Below, piece by piece: positions 56,723 through 64,000 of a DNA stretch of 64,000 nucleotides. Position 1 is the first letter of the stretch. Every line of letters starts with the position of its first letter. The position numbers and the translations under genes were made by a program. Below the pieces are notes generated by a model, which was given only the letters and a program-made list of their open reading frames with translations, was not told where the DNA came from and did no database searches. The DNA comes from Trinickia mobilis (GTDB taxonomy: Bacteria > Pseudomonadota > Gammaproteobacteria > Burkholderiales > Burkholderiaceae). Location of the stretch: positions 246,303 through 310,302 of the forward strand of contig NZ_JAFLRF010000005.1 of assembly GCF_017315705.1 (NCBI RefSeq). Reading direction: 5' to 3'.

Positions 56723-58405
56723 CTACGCGGTGAGCGTCGCGCGATCCAAGTACAGCTGCAGGATCGCGGTGAAGCGCACGCCGTTGAGCGCCTTGCGTGC
56801 AGCGATCAGTTGATCGAAGAAATACGGGATCATGACCGGCGTTTCGTCGAGCAAGAGTGTCTGGATCTGGCCGGAGATCTTCTTTTGCGATGCGATGCCG
56901 AGTGCCCCGACGAACTGCGCGACGAGCGCATCGTACTGCGGGTTCTTGAAGTGCGCCGCGTTCCACGTGCCGCTGCTCGTGAGCGGGGCGCTCAGGAACA
57001 CGTTCGGCACGCCGCGGTGGCCGTAGTCGGTGATGCCGAGCGGCGAGTCGAGCCAGTCCGATTTGCCGGGCGTGCCGGCGCCGTAGTACAGCTCCTGGCT
57101 TTCGACCTTGAGCGAAATGTTCACGCCGATCGCCTTCGCCGCGTTCTGCACGACGACCGCCAGATCGGGAATCTCCATGAACTTCTCGGTGGTGAGCGTG
57201 ACGTCGAAGCCGTTCGGATGGCCCGCCTGCGCGAGCAGCTGCTTGGCATTTGCGACGTCGAGCCTGCGCTGCGCGATCGCGGTGTCCGTCGACGGAAACA
57301 CCGGCGCAAACGGGCTGTCGTTGCCAAGCGCCGCGCGGCTGTGGAAGAGGCCGCGCACCATCACGTCGCGGTTCAGCGCGAGCGCGAGTGCCTGGCGCAC
57401 GCGCTTGTCGGTGAACGGCGCGATGTCGTTGCGCATGTGGATCTGCCGATGCGCGCTGGACTTCACGCCCATCACCTTGAAGCCGGGGTTGTTCACGATA
57501 CCGGCTCCGCCCTGGATCGTGAACCCGGCCATTACGTCGGCCTGTCGTCCCTGCAGCGCAAGGATCTGCGCCTGCTGGTCCGCGTAGAAAGAAAACTGTA
57601 TGCGCTCCGGCAACGCTTTTTCGCCCCAGTAGTCGGGGTTGCGCACGAACGAGGCGCCGACCTTCGGCGTGTACTTTTCGAGCTTGAACGGGCCGGTGCC
57701 GATGAAGGTCTGTTCGTAGTTGCCGCTGAAATTCGCCGGCAGCATCACCGCGTTGTAATTGTCGGAAGAAACGTAGTAGGGGAAGTTGCCGTTGGGTGCG
57801 TCGAGATGGAACGCGACCGTGTGGTCGTCGACGACTTGCGTGCCGCCCTTGGACAAGACCCCTTTCAGGACCGACAGCGCCGCCGACCCGCTCGCGGGAT
57901 TGGCGAGGCGGTCGAACGTCGCGGCGACGTCTTTCGCCGTGAACGGCTGGCCATCGTGGAACTTGACGTTCTGGCGCAGCTTGAAGGTCCACACGTCGCC
58001 CTTGTCGTTCGGCTGCCACGACAGCGCGAGCGCGGGTCTCAGCATCATGTGCTCGCTGTCGTCGTCGATCAGGAACTCGCCCGTCTGATTCAAGAGACCG
58101 ACGCCCGATGCGTCTGCGACGGTCAGCGGGTTCACTGCGCCCGCGGGCATCAGGTGCGCGACGCGAATCGTCGCGTTGGCGCCGGCCGTGCCTTGCGCGC
58201 GCGCGGTGCCCGGTCCCGGTACGAGGAGCGCGCCGCCGCCCGCGGCCGCGAGCAAGCCTGAAAGTCCCATCACGCCTGCGTGACGCAGCAGTTCGCGGCG
58301 CGTCACGCGGCCCGCGAAGTATTCGTCGATGGCGTGATTGCCCAATTCGCCGGCGTCGCGGCGGGCGGCTTCGAGAGCCAAGCGGAGTTCCGCAGGAGTC
58401 TTCAT
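56723..58405 (-). CDS. ABC transporter substrate-binding protein, family 5
   Basis: 560 residues, extracellular solute-binding family 5 (peptide/nickel type): WTFKLRQNVKFHDGQPFTAK, VAFHLDAPNGNFP, GTGPFKLEKYTPKVG and RVRQALALALNRDVMVRGLF. The N-terminus is unusual: about 30 charged residues, then TRRELLRHAGVMGLSGLLAA, which resembles a twin-arginine signal. It captures the solute in the periplasm for the DppB/C/DF-like importer that follows. First gene of the operon. Confidence 0.92.
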   Translation of the reverse strand: MKTPAELRLALEAARRDAGELGNHAIDEYFAGRVTRRELLRHAGVMGLSGLLAAAGGGALLVPGPGTARAQGTAGANATIRVAHLMPAGAVNPLTVADASGVGLLNQTGEFLIDDDSEHMMLRPALALSWQPNDKGDVWTFKLRQNVKFHDGQPFTAKDVAATFDRLANPASGSAALSVLKGVLSKGGTQVVDDHTVAFHLDAPNGNFPYYVSSDNYNAVMLPANFSGNYEQTFIGTGPFKLEKYTPKVGASFVRNPDYWGEKALPERIQFSFYADQQAQILALQGRQADVMAGFTIQGGAGIVNNPGFKVMGVKSSAHRQIHMRNDIAPFTDKRVRQALALALNRDVMVRGLFHSRAALGNDSPFAPVFPSTDTAIAQRRLDVANAKQLLAQAGHPNGFDVTLTTEKFMEIPDLAVVVQNAAKAIGVNISLKVESQELYYGAGTPGKSDWLDSPLGITDYGHRGVPNVFLSAPLTSSGTWNAAHFKNPQYDALVAQFVGALGIASQKKISGQIQTLLLDETPVMIPYFFDQLIAARKALNGVRFTAILQLYLDRATLTA

Positions 58406-58664
58406 CGATGAGTTTTCCGTATCGTGGAGGGGCGCGCCGCCGGGGGCGCGTTTGGGACGAGCGGTGCCGCGATGATGAAAGCGGTTTTAGTGTAAGCGAT
58501 TGGGCCCGATTGCGGCGCGTTCGTGCGTGTCGCGGGCTGCAAGCCGGGCGGGAATGCCGCCGATTTGTGTCACGCCAACAACGGCACGCCGGCCGCGCGT
58601 CGCTGCGGCGCGAAAGCCGCTGCTATGACTGCGGCATCGGGCGTGCAGCAAAGGGCGTTCCCGA

Positions 58665-58702
58665 GCGCTGGGCGCTCCCTTCTGCGCAGGAGCGCCCAGC
58701 GC
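58665..58702. terminator. Hairpin after the cupin gene
   Basis: GCGCTGGGCGCTCC (58665-58678) pairs perfectly with GGAGCGCCCAGCGC (58689-58702) three bases beyond the cupin stop on minus. No T-run follows, so terminator function is uncertain. The gap 58406-58705 otherwise shows only the SBP promoter region. Confidence 0.5.
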
Positions 58703-58705
58703 GTT

Positions 58706-59191
58706 TCAATCATCGTGTGGATGCTTGTGAATCGGATCGACCCAATAAACGGTCTCAGGCGTTTCGACCGCATCGATATTCAGGTTCACGACCACCGCCT
58801 CGTTGTCGCTGCGCACGAGCACGCATTCGAGCGGCTCGTCGGTGCTCGCATTGATCTCCTGATGCGGCACGTAGGGCGGCACGAAGATGAAGTCGCCGGG
58901 GCCCGCCTCCGCGGTGAATTCGAGGTGCTCGCCCCAGCGCATGCGCGCATGGCCGCGCACGACGTAGATCACGCTTTCGAGCGCGCCGTGGTGATGCGCG
59001 CCCGTCTTCGCGTTCGGATGGATCGTGACGGTGCCGGCCCAGATCTTCTGGGCGCCGACACGTGCCGCGTTGATCGCCGCCGCGCGGTTCATGCCTGGCG
59101 TTTGCGCAGTGTTGGTGTCGAGCTGGTCGCCGCGGATCACTTTCACGCCGTGCTCGCGCCAGTCGACGGGCGGGGTGGGGTGGTCGTTCAT
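58706..59191 (-). CDS. Cupin-domain protein
   Basis: 161 residues. Cupin motif 1 is GAHHHGALESVIYVVRGHAR (His-His-Glu metal ligands) and motif 2 PGDFIFVPPYVPHQEIN (His). A small cytosolic metal-binding beta-barrel, possibly an isomerase or dioxygenase; the substrate is unknown. On the same strand as, and 300 bp upstream of, the ABC importer operon. Confidence 0.85.
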   Translation of the reverse strand: MNDHPTPPVDWREHGVKVIRGDQLDTNTAQTPGMNRAAAINAARVGAQKIWAGTVTIHPNAKTGAHHHGALESVIYVVRGHARMRWGEHLEFTAEAGPGDFIFVPPYVPHQEINASTDEPLECVLVRSDNEAVVVNLNIDAVETPETVYWVDPIHKHPHDD

Positions 59192-59210
59192 GATGATTCG
59201 TAGGGGTCTG

Positions 59211-59246
59211 AAAAAAACCCGTCCGAGACCGTGTGCCTCGGACGGG
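59211..59246 (-). terminator. Intrinsic terminator of fusA
   Basis: On minus, CCCGTCCGAG (59246-59237) pairs with CTCGGACGGG (59227-59218), followed by TTTTTTT. It lies 57 bp after the EF-G stop. Confidence 0.9.
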
Positions 59247-59303
59247 CCGGCTCTACTGCGCCGTAGCGGGCAGTGCCGGGCCGGGGGCATGCCCGGCCCG
59301 CGC

Positions 59304-61415
59304 TCACCTTGTCGCCTTCGAGTTGATGATCGCCTCCGACACGTTCCCCGGCGTTTCCGCGTAGTGCTTGAACTCCATCGTGTAGGTGGCGCGCCCTTGC
59401 GTGAGCGAGCGCAGCGACGTCGAGTAGCCGAACATCTCCGCAAGCGGCACCTCGGCGCGCACGAGCTTGCCGCCGCCGCCCGCGATGTCCTCCATGCCCT
59501 GCACGATGCCGCGCCGGCTCGAGAGGTCGCCCATCACGTTGCCCATGAAGTCTTCCGGCGTCTCCACTTCGACATGCATCATCGGCTCGAGCAGCACCGG
59601 CTTCGCGCGGCGCATGCCTTCCTTGAACGCCATCGAACCGGCCATCCGGAACGCGTTTTCGTTCGAGTCGACGTCGTGGTACGAACCGAACGTGAGCGTC
59701 GCCTTCACGTCGACGACCGGATAGCCAGCGAGCACGCCGGACTTGAGCGTTTCCTGGATGCCCTTGTCGACCGCGGGGATGAATTCGCGCGGCACGACGC
59801 CGCCCTTGATCGCGTCGACGAATTCGTAGCCGCCGCCGGGCTTCTGCGGTTCGAGCTTCAAGACGACGTGACCGTACTGGCCGCGTCCGCCCGACTGCTT
59901 GACGAACTTGCCTTCGACGTCTTCCGCGGTGGTGCGGATCGTCTCGCGATAGGCGACCTGCGGCTTGCCGACCGTCGCTTCGACGCCGAACTCGCGCTTC
60001 ATGCGGTCGACGAGAATTTCGAGGTGCAGCTCGCCCATACCCGAGATGATCGTCTGGCCGGATTCTTCATCGGTCTGCACGCGAAACGACGGATCTTCCT
60101 GCGCGAGGCGATTGAGCGCGATGCCCATCTTTTCCTGGTCGGCTTTCGTTTTCGGCTCGACGGCCTGCGAGATCACCGGTTCGGGGAAGATCATCTTCTC
60201 GAGGATGATGATGTGGTTCGGGTCGCATAGCGTGTCGCCGGTCGTGGCCTCTTTCAGGCCGACCGCCGCGGCGATATCGCCCGCATACACCTCCTTGATT
60301 TCCTTGCGCTCGTTCGCGTGCATCTGCAGGATGCGCCCGAGGCGCTCCTTCTTCGACTTCACGGGGTTGTAGACCGTGTCGCCCGAATTGACGACGCCCG
60401 AGTACACGCGAAAGAAGATCAGTTGGCCGACGAACGGGTCCGTCATGATCTTGAACGCGAGTGCCGAGAACGGCTCTTCGTCGCTCGGATGGCGCTCGGC
60501 TTCCTTATCGTCCTCGTCGTGGCCGAGAATCGCGGGCACGTCGACGGGCGAGGGCAGGTAGTCGATCACCGCATCGAGCATCGCCTGCACGCCCTTGTTC
60601 TTGAACGCGCTGCCGCACAGCATCGGCACGATCTCGTTGGCGATCGTGCGCTTGCGCAACGCGGTCTTGATGTCTTGCTCGGTCAGCGAGTGGTGGTCTT
60701 CGAGGTACTTCTCGAGCAGTTCCTCGCTCGCCTCGGCGGCGGCTTCGACCATCTTCTCGCGCCATTCCTCGGCGGTCGCCTTGAGGTTGTCCGGGATGTC
60801 CTGGTACTCGAACTTCACGCCCTGGCTTTCCTCATCCCAGATGATCGCCTTCATCTTCACGAGGTCGATCACGCCCTGGAAATGCTCTTCCGCGCCCACC
60901 GGAATCTGGATCGGCACCGCGACGCCCTTCAGGCGCTCGCCGATCTGACGCTGCACGCGGAAGAAGTCGGCGCCGACGCGGTCCATCTTGTTGACGAACG
61001 CGATGCGCGGCACCTTGTACTTGTTCGCCTGGCGCCAGACCGTTTCCGATTGCGGCTGCACGCCGCCGACGGAGTCGTACACCATGCACGCGCCGTCGAG
61101 CACGCGCATCGAGCGCTCGACTTCGATCGTGAAGTCGACGTGCCCCGGGGTATCGATGATGTTGATCCGATGTTCGGGGTAGTTGCCGGCCATGCCCTTC
61201 CAGAAGGCCGTGGTGGCGGCGGACGTGATCGTGATGCCGCGCTCTTGCTCCTGCTCCATCCAGTCCATCGTCGCCGCCCCGTCGTGAACCTCTCCGATCT
61301 TATGGCTCACGCCGGTGTAGAACAGAATGCGTTCGGTGGTGGTGGTCTTGCCGGCATCGATGTGAGCGCTGATGCCGATGTTCCGGTAGCGCTCGATGGG
61401 GGTCTTGCGGGGCAC
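59304..61415 (-). CDS. fusA: Elongation factor G (second-type fusA)
   Basis: 703 residues with intact G motifs ([32 protein letters not shown]) and domains II-V ([40 protein letters not shown]). It drives tRNA/mRNA translocation. It is far from rpsL-rpsG-tuf genes, so it is likely the extra copy that Burkholderiaceae carry besides the str-operon fusA. Start is a GTG at 61415 with AAGGAGG 5 bp upstream. Confidence 0.95.
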   Translation of the reverse strand: MPRKTPIERYRNIGISAHIDAGKTTTTERILFYTGVSHKIGEVHDGAATMDWMEQEQERGITITSAATTAFWKGMAGNYPEHRINIIDTPGHVDFTIEVERSMRVLDGACMVYDSVGGVQPQSETVWRQANKYKVPRIAFVNKMDRVGADFFRVQRQIGERLKGVAVPIQIPVGAEEHFQGVIDLVKMKAIIWDEESQGVKFEYQDIPDNLKATAEEWREKMVEAAAEASEELLEKYLEDHHSLTEQDIKTALRKRTIANEIVPMLCGSAFKNKGVQAMLDAVIDYLPSPVDVPAILGHDEDDKEAERHPSDEEPFSALAFKIMTDPFVGQLIFFRVYSGVVNSGDTVYNPVKSKKERLGRILQMHANERKEIKEVYAGDIAAAVGLKEATTGDTLCDPNHIIILEKMIFPEPVISQAVEPKTKADQEKMGIALNRLAQEDPSFRVQTDEESGQTIISGMGELHLEILVDRMKREFGVEATVGKPQVAYRETIRTTAEDVEGKFVKQSGGRGQYGHVVLKLEPQKPGGGYEFVDAIKGGVVPREFIPAVDKGIQETLKSGVLAGYPVVDVKATLTFGSYHDVDSNENAFRMAGSMAFKEGMRRAKPVLLEPMMHVEVETPEDFMGNVMGDLSSRRGIVQGMEDIAGGGGKLVRAEVPLAEMFGYSTSLRSLTQGRATYTMEFKHYAETPGNVSEAIINSKATR

Positions 61416-61714
61416 GTGAGCCTCCTTGGAGTTGGGCGCCGCCGAAGGAACCGGACGGGCGGCGCTGGCGGACCGCTTGGAAGCATCGCTGGGTCGTGCG
61501 GGTTTGCCGGACGATCAGCGGCGCTTGCGGTGACAGACTACAAGAATAGCGCTTGGCGAACGCTTTTGCAGGAATCTTGCCAGTCCGGCGAAGAGGCGGT
61601 GGGGCGGGTGTCAGCGCGGAAACAGGGCGGCTGGCGCGGTGGCGGGGGAGGGCCGCGGCCGCGCCGGGGCGCGGCGCAGGAGAAGCGCTTACGGGTAAGC
61701 GGTGAAGCGCAGCC
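61416..61714. other. 299-bp gap between fusA and the DUF192 gene
   Basis: Very GC-rich, no supported gene. Near 61686 an inverted repeat CGCTTAC-GGG-TAAGCG may help end the DUF192 transcript. The fusA promoter should lie here; I see no clear -10/-35 pair. Confidence 0.4.
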
Positions 61715-62212
61715 TCATTGCGGCTGCGGCAAGCCTTGGATCTGCATCCCGGGCTTGATGCCCTTCGCGGCGAACCACCCCTTGCTCATTTCCAGCGCAT
61801 AGACGCCGTTGTTCGTCGGGCAGTGATTGTTGGTGGTCTCGGCCTGCATTTCGTCGATGTCGGTGACCGTGCCGTCGGCACGTATGAACGCGATCGACAG
61901 CGGGATCAGCGTGTTCTTCATCCAGAAGCAGTGCACGGCGTTCTCGTTGAACACGAACAGCATCCCTTCGTTCGGTTGGAGCTTCGTGCGATACATGAGG
62001 CCCTGTTCGCGGTCCGCGTCGCTCGCGGCCACGGCGGCATCGATCGCATACATGCCTATCGACAGCTTCACGCGCGGAAAGTCGCCCGGCTGCTTGGCGC
62101 CGGGGGGCATCTGCTGCGCGAAAGCGGCGGTCGATGCGAGAGACAACGCAGCAACCGGCAATGCGATGGCAAGCGCCACGTGCGCCGTCAACGAGCTCAG
62201 GGAAAATCGCAC
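61715..62212 (-). CDS. DUF192 family exported protein
   Basis: 165 residues. I set the start at GTG 62212, because AAGGAG lies 7 bp before it; the resulting N-terminus (RFSLSSLTAHVALAIALPVA then ALSLASTAAFA) is a proper signal peptide. The DUF192 core is complete: AVAASDADREQGLMYRTKLQ, GMLFVFNENAVHCFWMKNTL, IPLSIAFI and CPTNNGVYALEMSKGWFA. Function unknown; periplasmic. An upstream ATG at 62245 would spoil the signal. Confidence 0.9.
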   Translation of the reverse strand: MRFSLSSLTAHVALAIALPVAALSLASTAAFAQQMPPGAKQPGDFPRVKLSIGMYAIDAAVAASDADREQGLMYRTKLQPNEGMLFVFNENAVHCFWMKNTLIPLSIAFIRADGTVTDIDEMQAETTNNHCPTNNGVYALEMSKGWFAAKGIKPGMQIQGLPQPQ

Positions 62213-62268
62213 GACACTACTCCTTGCTGATTGGACCCTGCGCATGTTACGCGAGTGGTCATCAAACC

Positions 62269-62307
62269 AAAAGAAAAAGGCAGATCGCCTTGCGGCCATC
62301 TGCCTTT
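62269..62307 (-). terminator. Intrinsic terminator of the Ala/Lys-rich gene
   Basis: On minus, AAAGGCAGAT (62307-62298) pairs with ATCTGCCTTT (62285-62276), followed by the T-rich TTCTTTTGG. It lies 57 bp after the stop of the 62364 gene and upstream of the DUF192 gene. Confidence 0.8.
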
Positions 62308-62363
62308 CAACGCCGTAAAGAACGGCAGGACTGCTAGTTCTTGACTGCGTTGTTACGACAAAC

Positions 62364-62567
62364 TTACTCCGAAGCGGCCGATGCGGCTTCTGCCTTAGCT
62401 GCCTTCTTGTGCGCCTTCTTGTGCATTGCCTTGTGTTCCTTCTTGGCCATCGAGCCCGAAGCAGCCATCGGAGCAGCAGCCGAAGCAGCAGCCGGAGCCG
62501 ACGCGCTTTGTGCGAAAGCAGCCGTTGCGAAGAGGCCAGCGACCAGAGCGGCGATCAGTTTGTTCAT
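62364..62567 (-). CDS. Small Ala/Lys-rich exported protein (acid-shock-like)
   Basis: 67 residues: signal peptide MNKLIAALVAGLFATAAFAQ, then an Ala/Ser segment and a Lys/His/Ala-rich tail (KKEHKAMHKKAHKKAAKAEA). Such tiny basic periplasmic proteins resemble acid-shock protein Asr in composition; direct homology cannot be shown by eye. GAGG precedes the ATG. Its own promoter region and terminator suggest a single-gene, possibly highly expressed unit. Confidence 0.75.
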   Translation of the reverse strand: MNKLIAALVAGLFATAAFAQSASAPAAASAAAPMAASGSMAKKEHKAMHKKAHKKAAKAEAASAASE

Positions 62568-62587
62568 TTTGTAAATCCTCAGCTTTA

Positions 62588-62614
62588 GTTAATTAACCAA
62601 ATGACCCGGTCATT
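62588..62614. promoter_or_regulatory. Palindromes upstream of the Ala/Lys-rich gene
   Basis: GTTAATTAAC (62588-62597) and AATGAC-CCG-GTCATT (62600-62614) lie 20-47 bp before the start at 62567 in an AT-rich patch. They may be operator or -10 elements. The rest of the gap to 62981 (about 370 bp) is AT-richer than average but shows no supported gene. Confidence 0.4.
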
Positions 62615-62981
62615 GTGAGTCAAGTCGGTAAACGTGCCATCCACCTTTCGGTTGACAGCCGCATCAAACAAATTTGCTGACGCGTCTGCGAGCTGTCGGA
62701 CCGCCTGTTCACACCGCTGTAACGGCCATGACAAACGACCTTGAGGCTAATGCCGGATAGCTTCGGGCGGCATCTGCGTCGAATAACGCGTGGGTTTGCG
62801 AGTCGGTTGACGAGAATTTTTACGAATTGATATTCGGCATGGCGCTAGGCCCTCAACCCACGGCAATAGATGCGCTTGCAACCATTTAGAGAAGGCCGTG
62901 CGGCGAAAAAAGACTTTTCCGTACAACGGGTTATAGGGGGAATCAGGCGTGGCGTCCGGCGCGTGAAACATCCGTGGAACG

Positions 62982-63551
62982 TCAGGCGATGCCGTCCCAC
63001 GGCGCCCGCGGCGGCAACGTTGCAGTTTGACCAGGCTCAAGGCCGATCGCCAAGATATCGAGCGCGCCGATGCCGACGCGCACGAGCCGCAGGGTCGGAA
63101 AGCCGACCGCTGCGGTCATTCGCCGCACTTGACGATTCTTGCCCTCGGTGATCGCAAGCTCGATCCACGCCGTCGGGATCGCCGCGCGATAGCGGATCGG
63201 CGGCGTGCGCGGCCAAAATGTCTCGGGTGGCTCGACGAACTCGGCGCGACAGGGGCGCGTCACGTAGTCGCCGAGATCGACGCCGCGCGCGAGCGCCTTT
63301 AACGCCGCTTCGTCGGGCGCGCCTTCCACTTGCGCCCAATAGCGTTTGACAAGTTTGTGACGCGGCTCGGCGATGCGCGCCTGCAATGCGCCGTCGTCGG
63401 TCAGGAGCAGGAGGCCCTCGCTGTCGGCGTCGAGCCGTCCCGCCGGATAGACGCCCGGCACCTTGACCCAGTCCGCGAGAGACGCGCGCGTGTCGTGCGC
63501 CGAGAACTGGCAAATCGTGCCGAAAGGTTTGTTGAGAGCGATCAGGCGCAT
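62982..63551 (-). CDS. rluE: 23S rRNA pseudouridine synthase, RluE-type
   Basis: 189 residues, RsuA/RluB/E/F family without an S4 domain: MRLIALNKPFGTICQFS, GVYPAGRLDADSEGLLLLT (catalytic Asp in GRLD), KRYWAQVEG and EGKNRQVRRMTAAVGFPTLR. Short length and lack of S4 fit RluE, which modifies U2457 of 23S rRNA in E. coli. Confidence 0.88.
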   Translation of the reverse strand: MRLIALNKPFGTICQFSAHDTRASLADWVKVPGVYPAGRLDADSEGLLLLTDDGALQARIAEPRHKLVKRYWAQVEGAPDEAALKALARGVDLGDYVTRPCRAEFVEPPETFWPRTPPIRYRAAIPTAWIELAITEGKNRQVRRMTAAVGFPTLRLVRVGIGALDILAIGLEPGQTATLPPRAPWDGIA

Positions 63552-63686
63552 AAGGAATTTCCGCTAACTTGAGCACGGCCCCGCTTGTCCGGCTTACCTG
63601 CCGAAGGGCTCCGGCGCACCGCCGGCGCGCTTCGGAACGCCTGCCGGGCTCAGGCGGCATGGATGGCAAATGGCGGAATGTTAATG

Positions 63687-63725
63687 CATAATACGAGACG
63701 CCAAGTCTTATGTCTTATATAAGAC
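63687..63725 (+). promoter_or_regulatory. icd upstream control region
   Basis: CATAAT at 63687 is a possible -10. Just after it GTCTTAT is repeated (63705 and 63712), the second being half of a perfect palindrome GTCTTATATAAGAC (63712-63725). A second -10-like TAGAAT lies at about 63810. The gap 63552-63927 holds no gene. Regulator identity is unknown. Confidence 0.5.
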
Positions 63726-63927
63726 TACACGGGAGCCGTGCTTCTCGTGTTCTCCCGCGCGCGGCGCCCGGCTGTTCTCCCTGCACAGCCCGCAGCACGC
63801 GCGTGGGCTAGAATAGCGGTCTGGCCGCTCATGGGCGTCCGGCGTTGCTTGCAGTGCGATAGCGCCCGGTTTTGCAGTCCCCACTCTGCTTCCTCCTATA
63901 CCAGCTCAGCCAACACTGGAGTCGATC

Positions 63928-64000
63928 ATGCCGTATCAGCACATCAAGCTCCCGACCGGCGGTGACAAGATCACCGTCAACGCGGACTTTTCGCTCAACG
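63928..64000 (+). CDS. icd: NADP-dependent isocitrate dehydrogenase, 5' end only
   Basis: The first 24 codons (MPYQHIKLPTGGDKITVNAD then FSLN) match the N-terminus of Burkholderia NADP-isocitrate dehydrogenase; the gene runs off the window. GGAG 8 bp before the ATG. Enzyme of the TCA cycle; identification rests on a short N-terminal stretch. Confidence 0.85.
   Translation, partial: MPYQHIKLPTGGDKITVNADFSLN

Noticed and set aside
63738-63965. Short frame overlapping the icd start
   Set aside because: Arg-rich shadow; the icd N-terminus at 63928 is clear.

Overview
The window reads as a chromosomal segment of a high-GC betaproteobacterium of the family Burkholderiaceae (Burkholderia sensu lato, for example Paraburkholderia, Trinickia or Caballeronia). 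Grounds: strong G/C third-position bias, a complete kynA-kynU-kynB operon beside an AsnC/Lrp-type gene, the block plsY-yajQ-murB-argF-DUF3579-rpsT-murJ-SirB1, the block adk-kdsB-Trm112-lpxK, DUF2917 and DUF3579 proteins typical of this family, and dispersed 45-bp hairpin elements carrying the core TTAGCGCT-NN-AGCGCTAA. No tRNA or rRNA gene, CRISPR array, transposase or prophage was seen.

Layout. 1-2005 is accessory: an array of about eleven 42-bp tandem repeats, then an AT-richer pair of small genes (STM2901-like and DUF1493) and a small secreted protein. 2047-7982 is sugar-alcohol catabolism: a SorC-type regulator, xylulokinase and D-arabinitol 4-dehydrogenase on the minus strand, with a divergent FGGY kinase of unknown substrate. 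8046-11720 is tryptophan catabolism (kynBUA) with a divergent AsnC/Lrp regulator. 11791-24961 carries redox, repair and envelope housekeeping genes: flavin reductase, msrA, DUF72, cfa, pdxH, tcdA, a CnoX-like thioredoxin, a pirin, amiC, tsaE, queG, ogt, xerD, ybaK. 25115-41766 is conserved core: plsY, yajQ, murB, argF, DUF3579, rpsT, murJ, SirB1, an SDR, adk, kdsB, Trm112, lpxK, xseA, sodB, a bestrophin-like channel, carbonic anhydrase and a stand-alone ClpP. 41828-52256 is more variable: a degenerate EAL protein with a C-terminal sensor-like part, a DHA2 efflux pump beside a MocR regulator, DUF2917, an unusually arranged CoA-transferase, secreted proteins, a GntR regulator and an aldo/keto reductase lacking its catalytic tyrosine. 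52710-58405 is one peptide-type ABC operon (SBP, two permeases, fused double ATPase). 58706-64000 holds a cupin, a second-type EF-G, DUF192, a tiny Ala/Lys-rich exported protein, an RluE-type pseudouridine synthase and the first codons of icd.

How the genes work together. DalD and the kinase form a route D-arabinitol to D-xylulose to xylulose 5-phosphate, with no transporter in view. KynA, KynB and KynU convert tryptophan to anthranilate under a probable KynR. The SBP-permease-permease-ATPase genes overlap by ATGA junctions and form one importer. lpxK, kdsB, murB, murJ, plsY and amiC serve envelope synthesis; tsaE, queG, tcdA, ybaK and the RluE-like enzyme serve tRNA/rRNA modification or translation quality. 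The best leads for new biology are the hairpin-forming 42-bp array next to the DUF1493 pair, the catalytically dead EAL sensor, the permuted CoA-transferase and the Tyr-to-His aldo/keto reductase.
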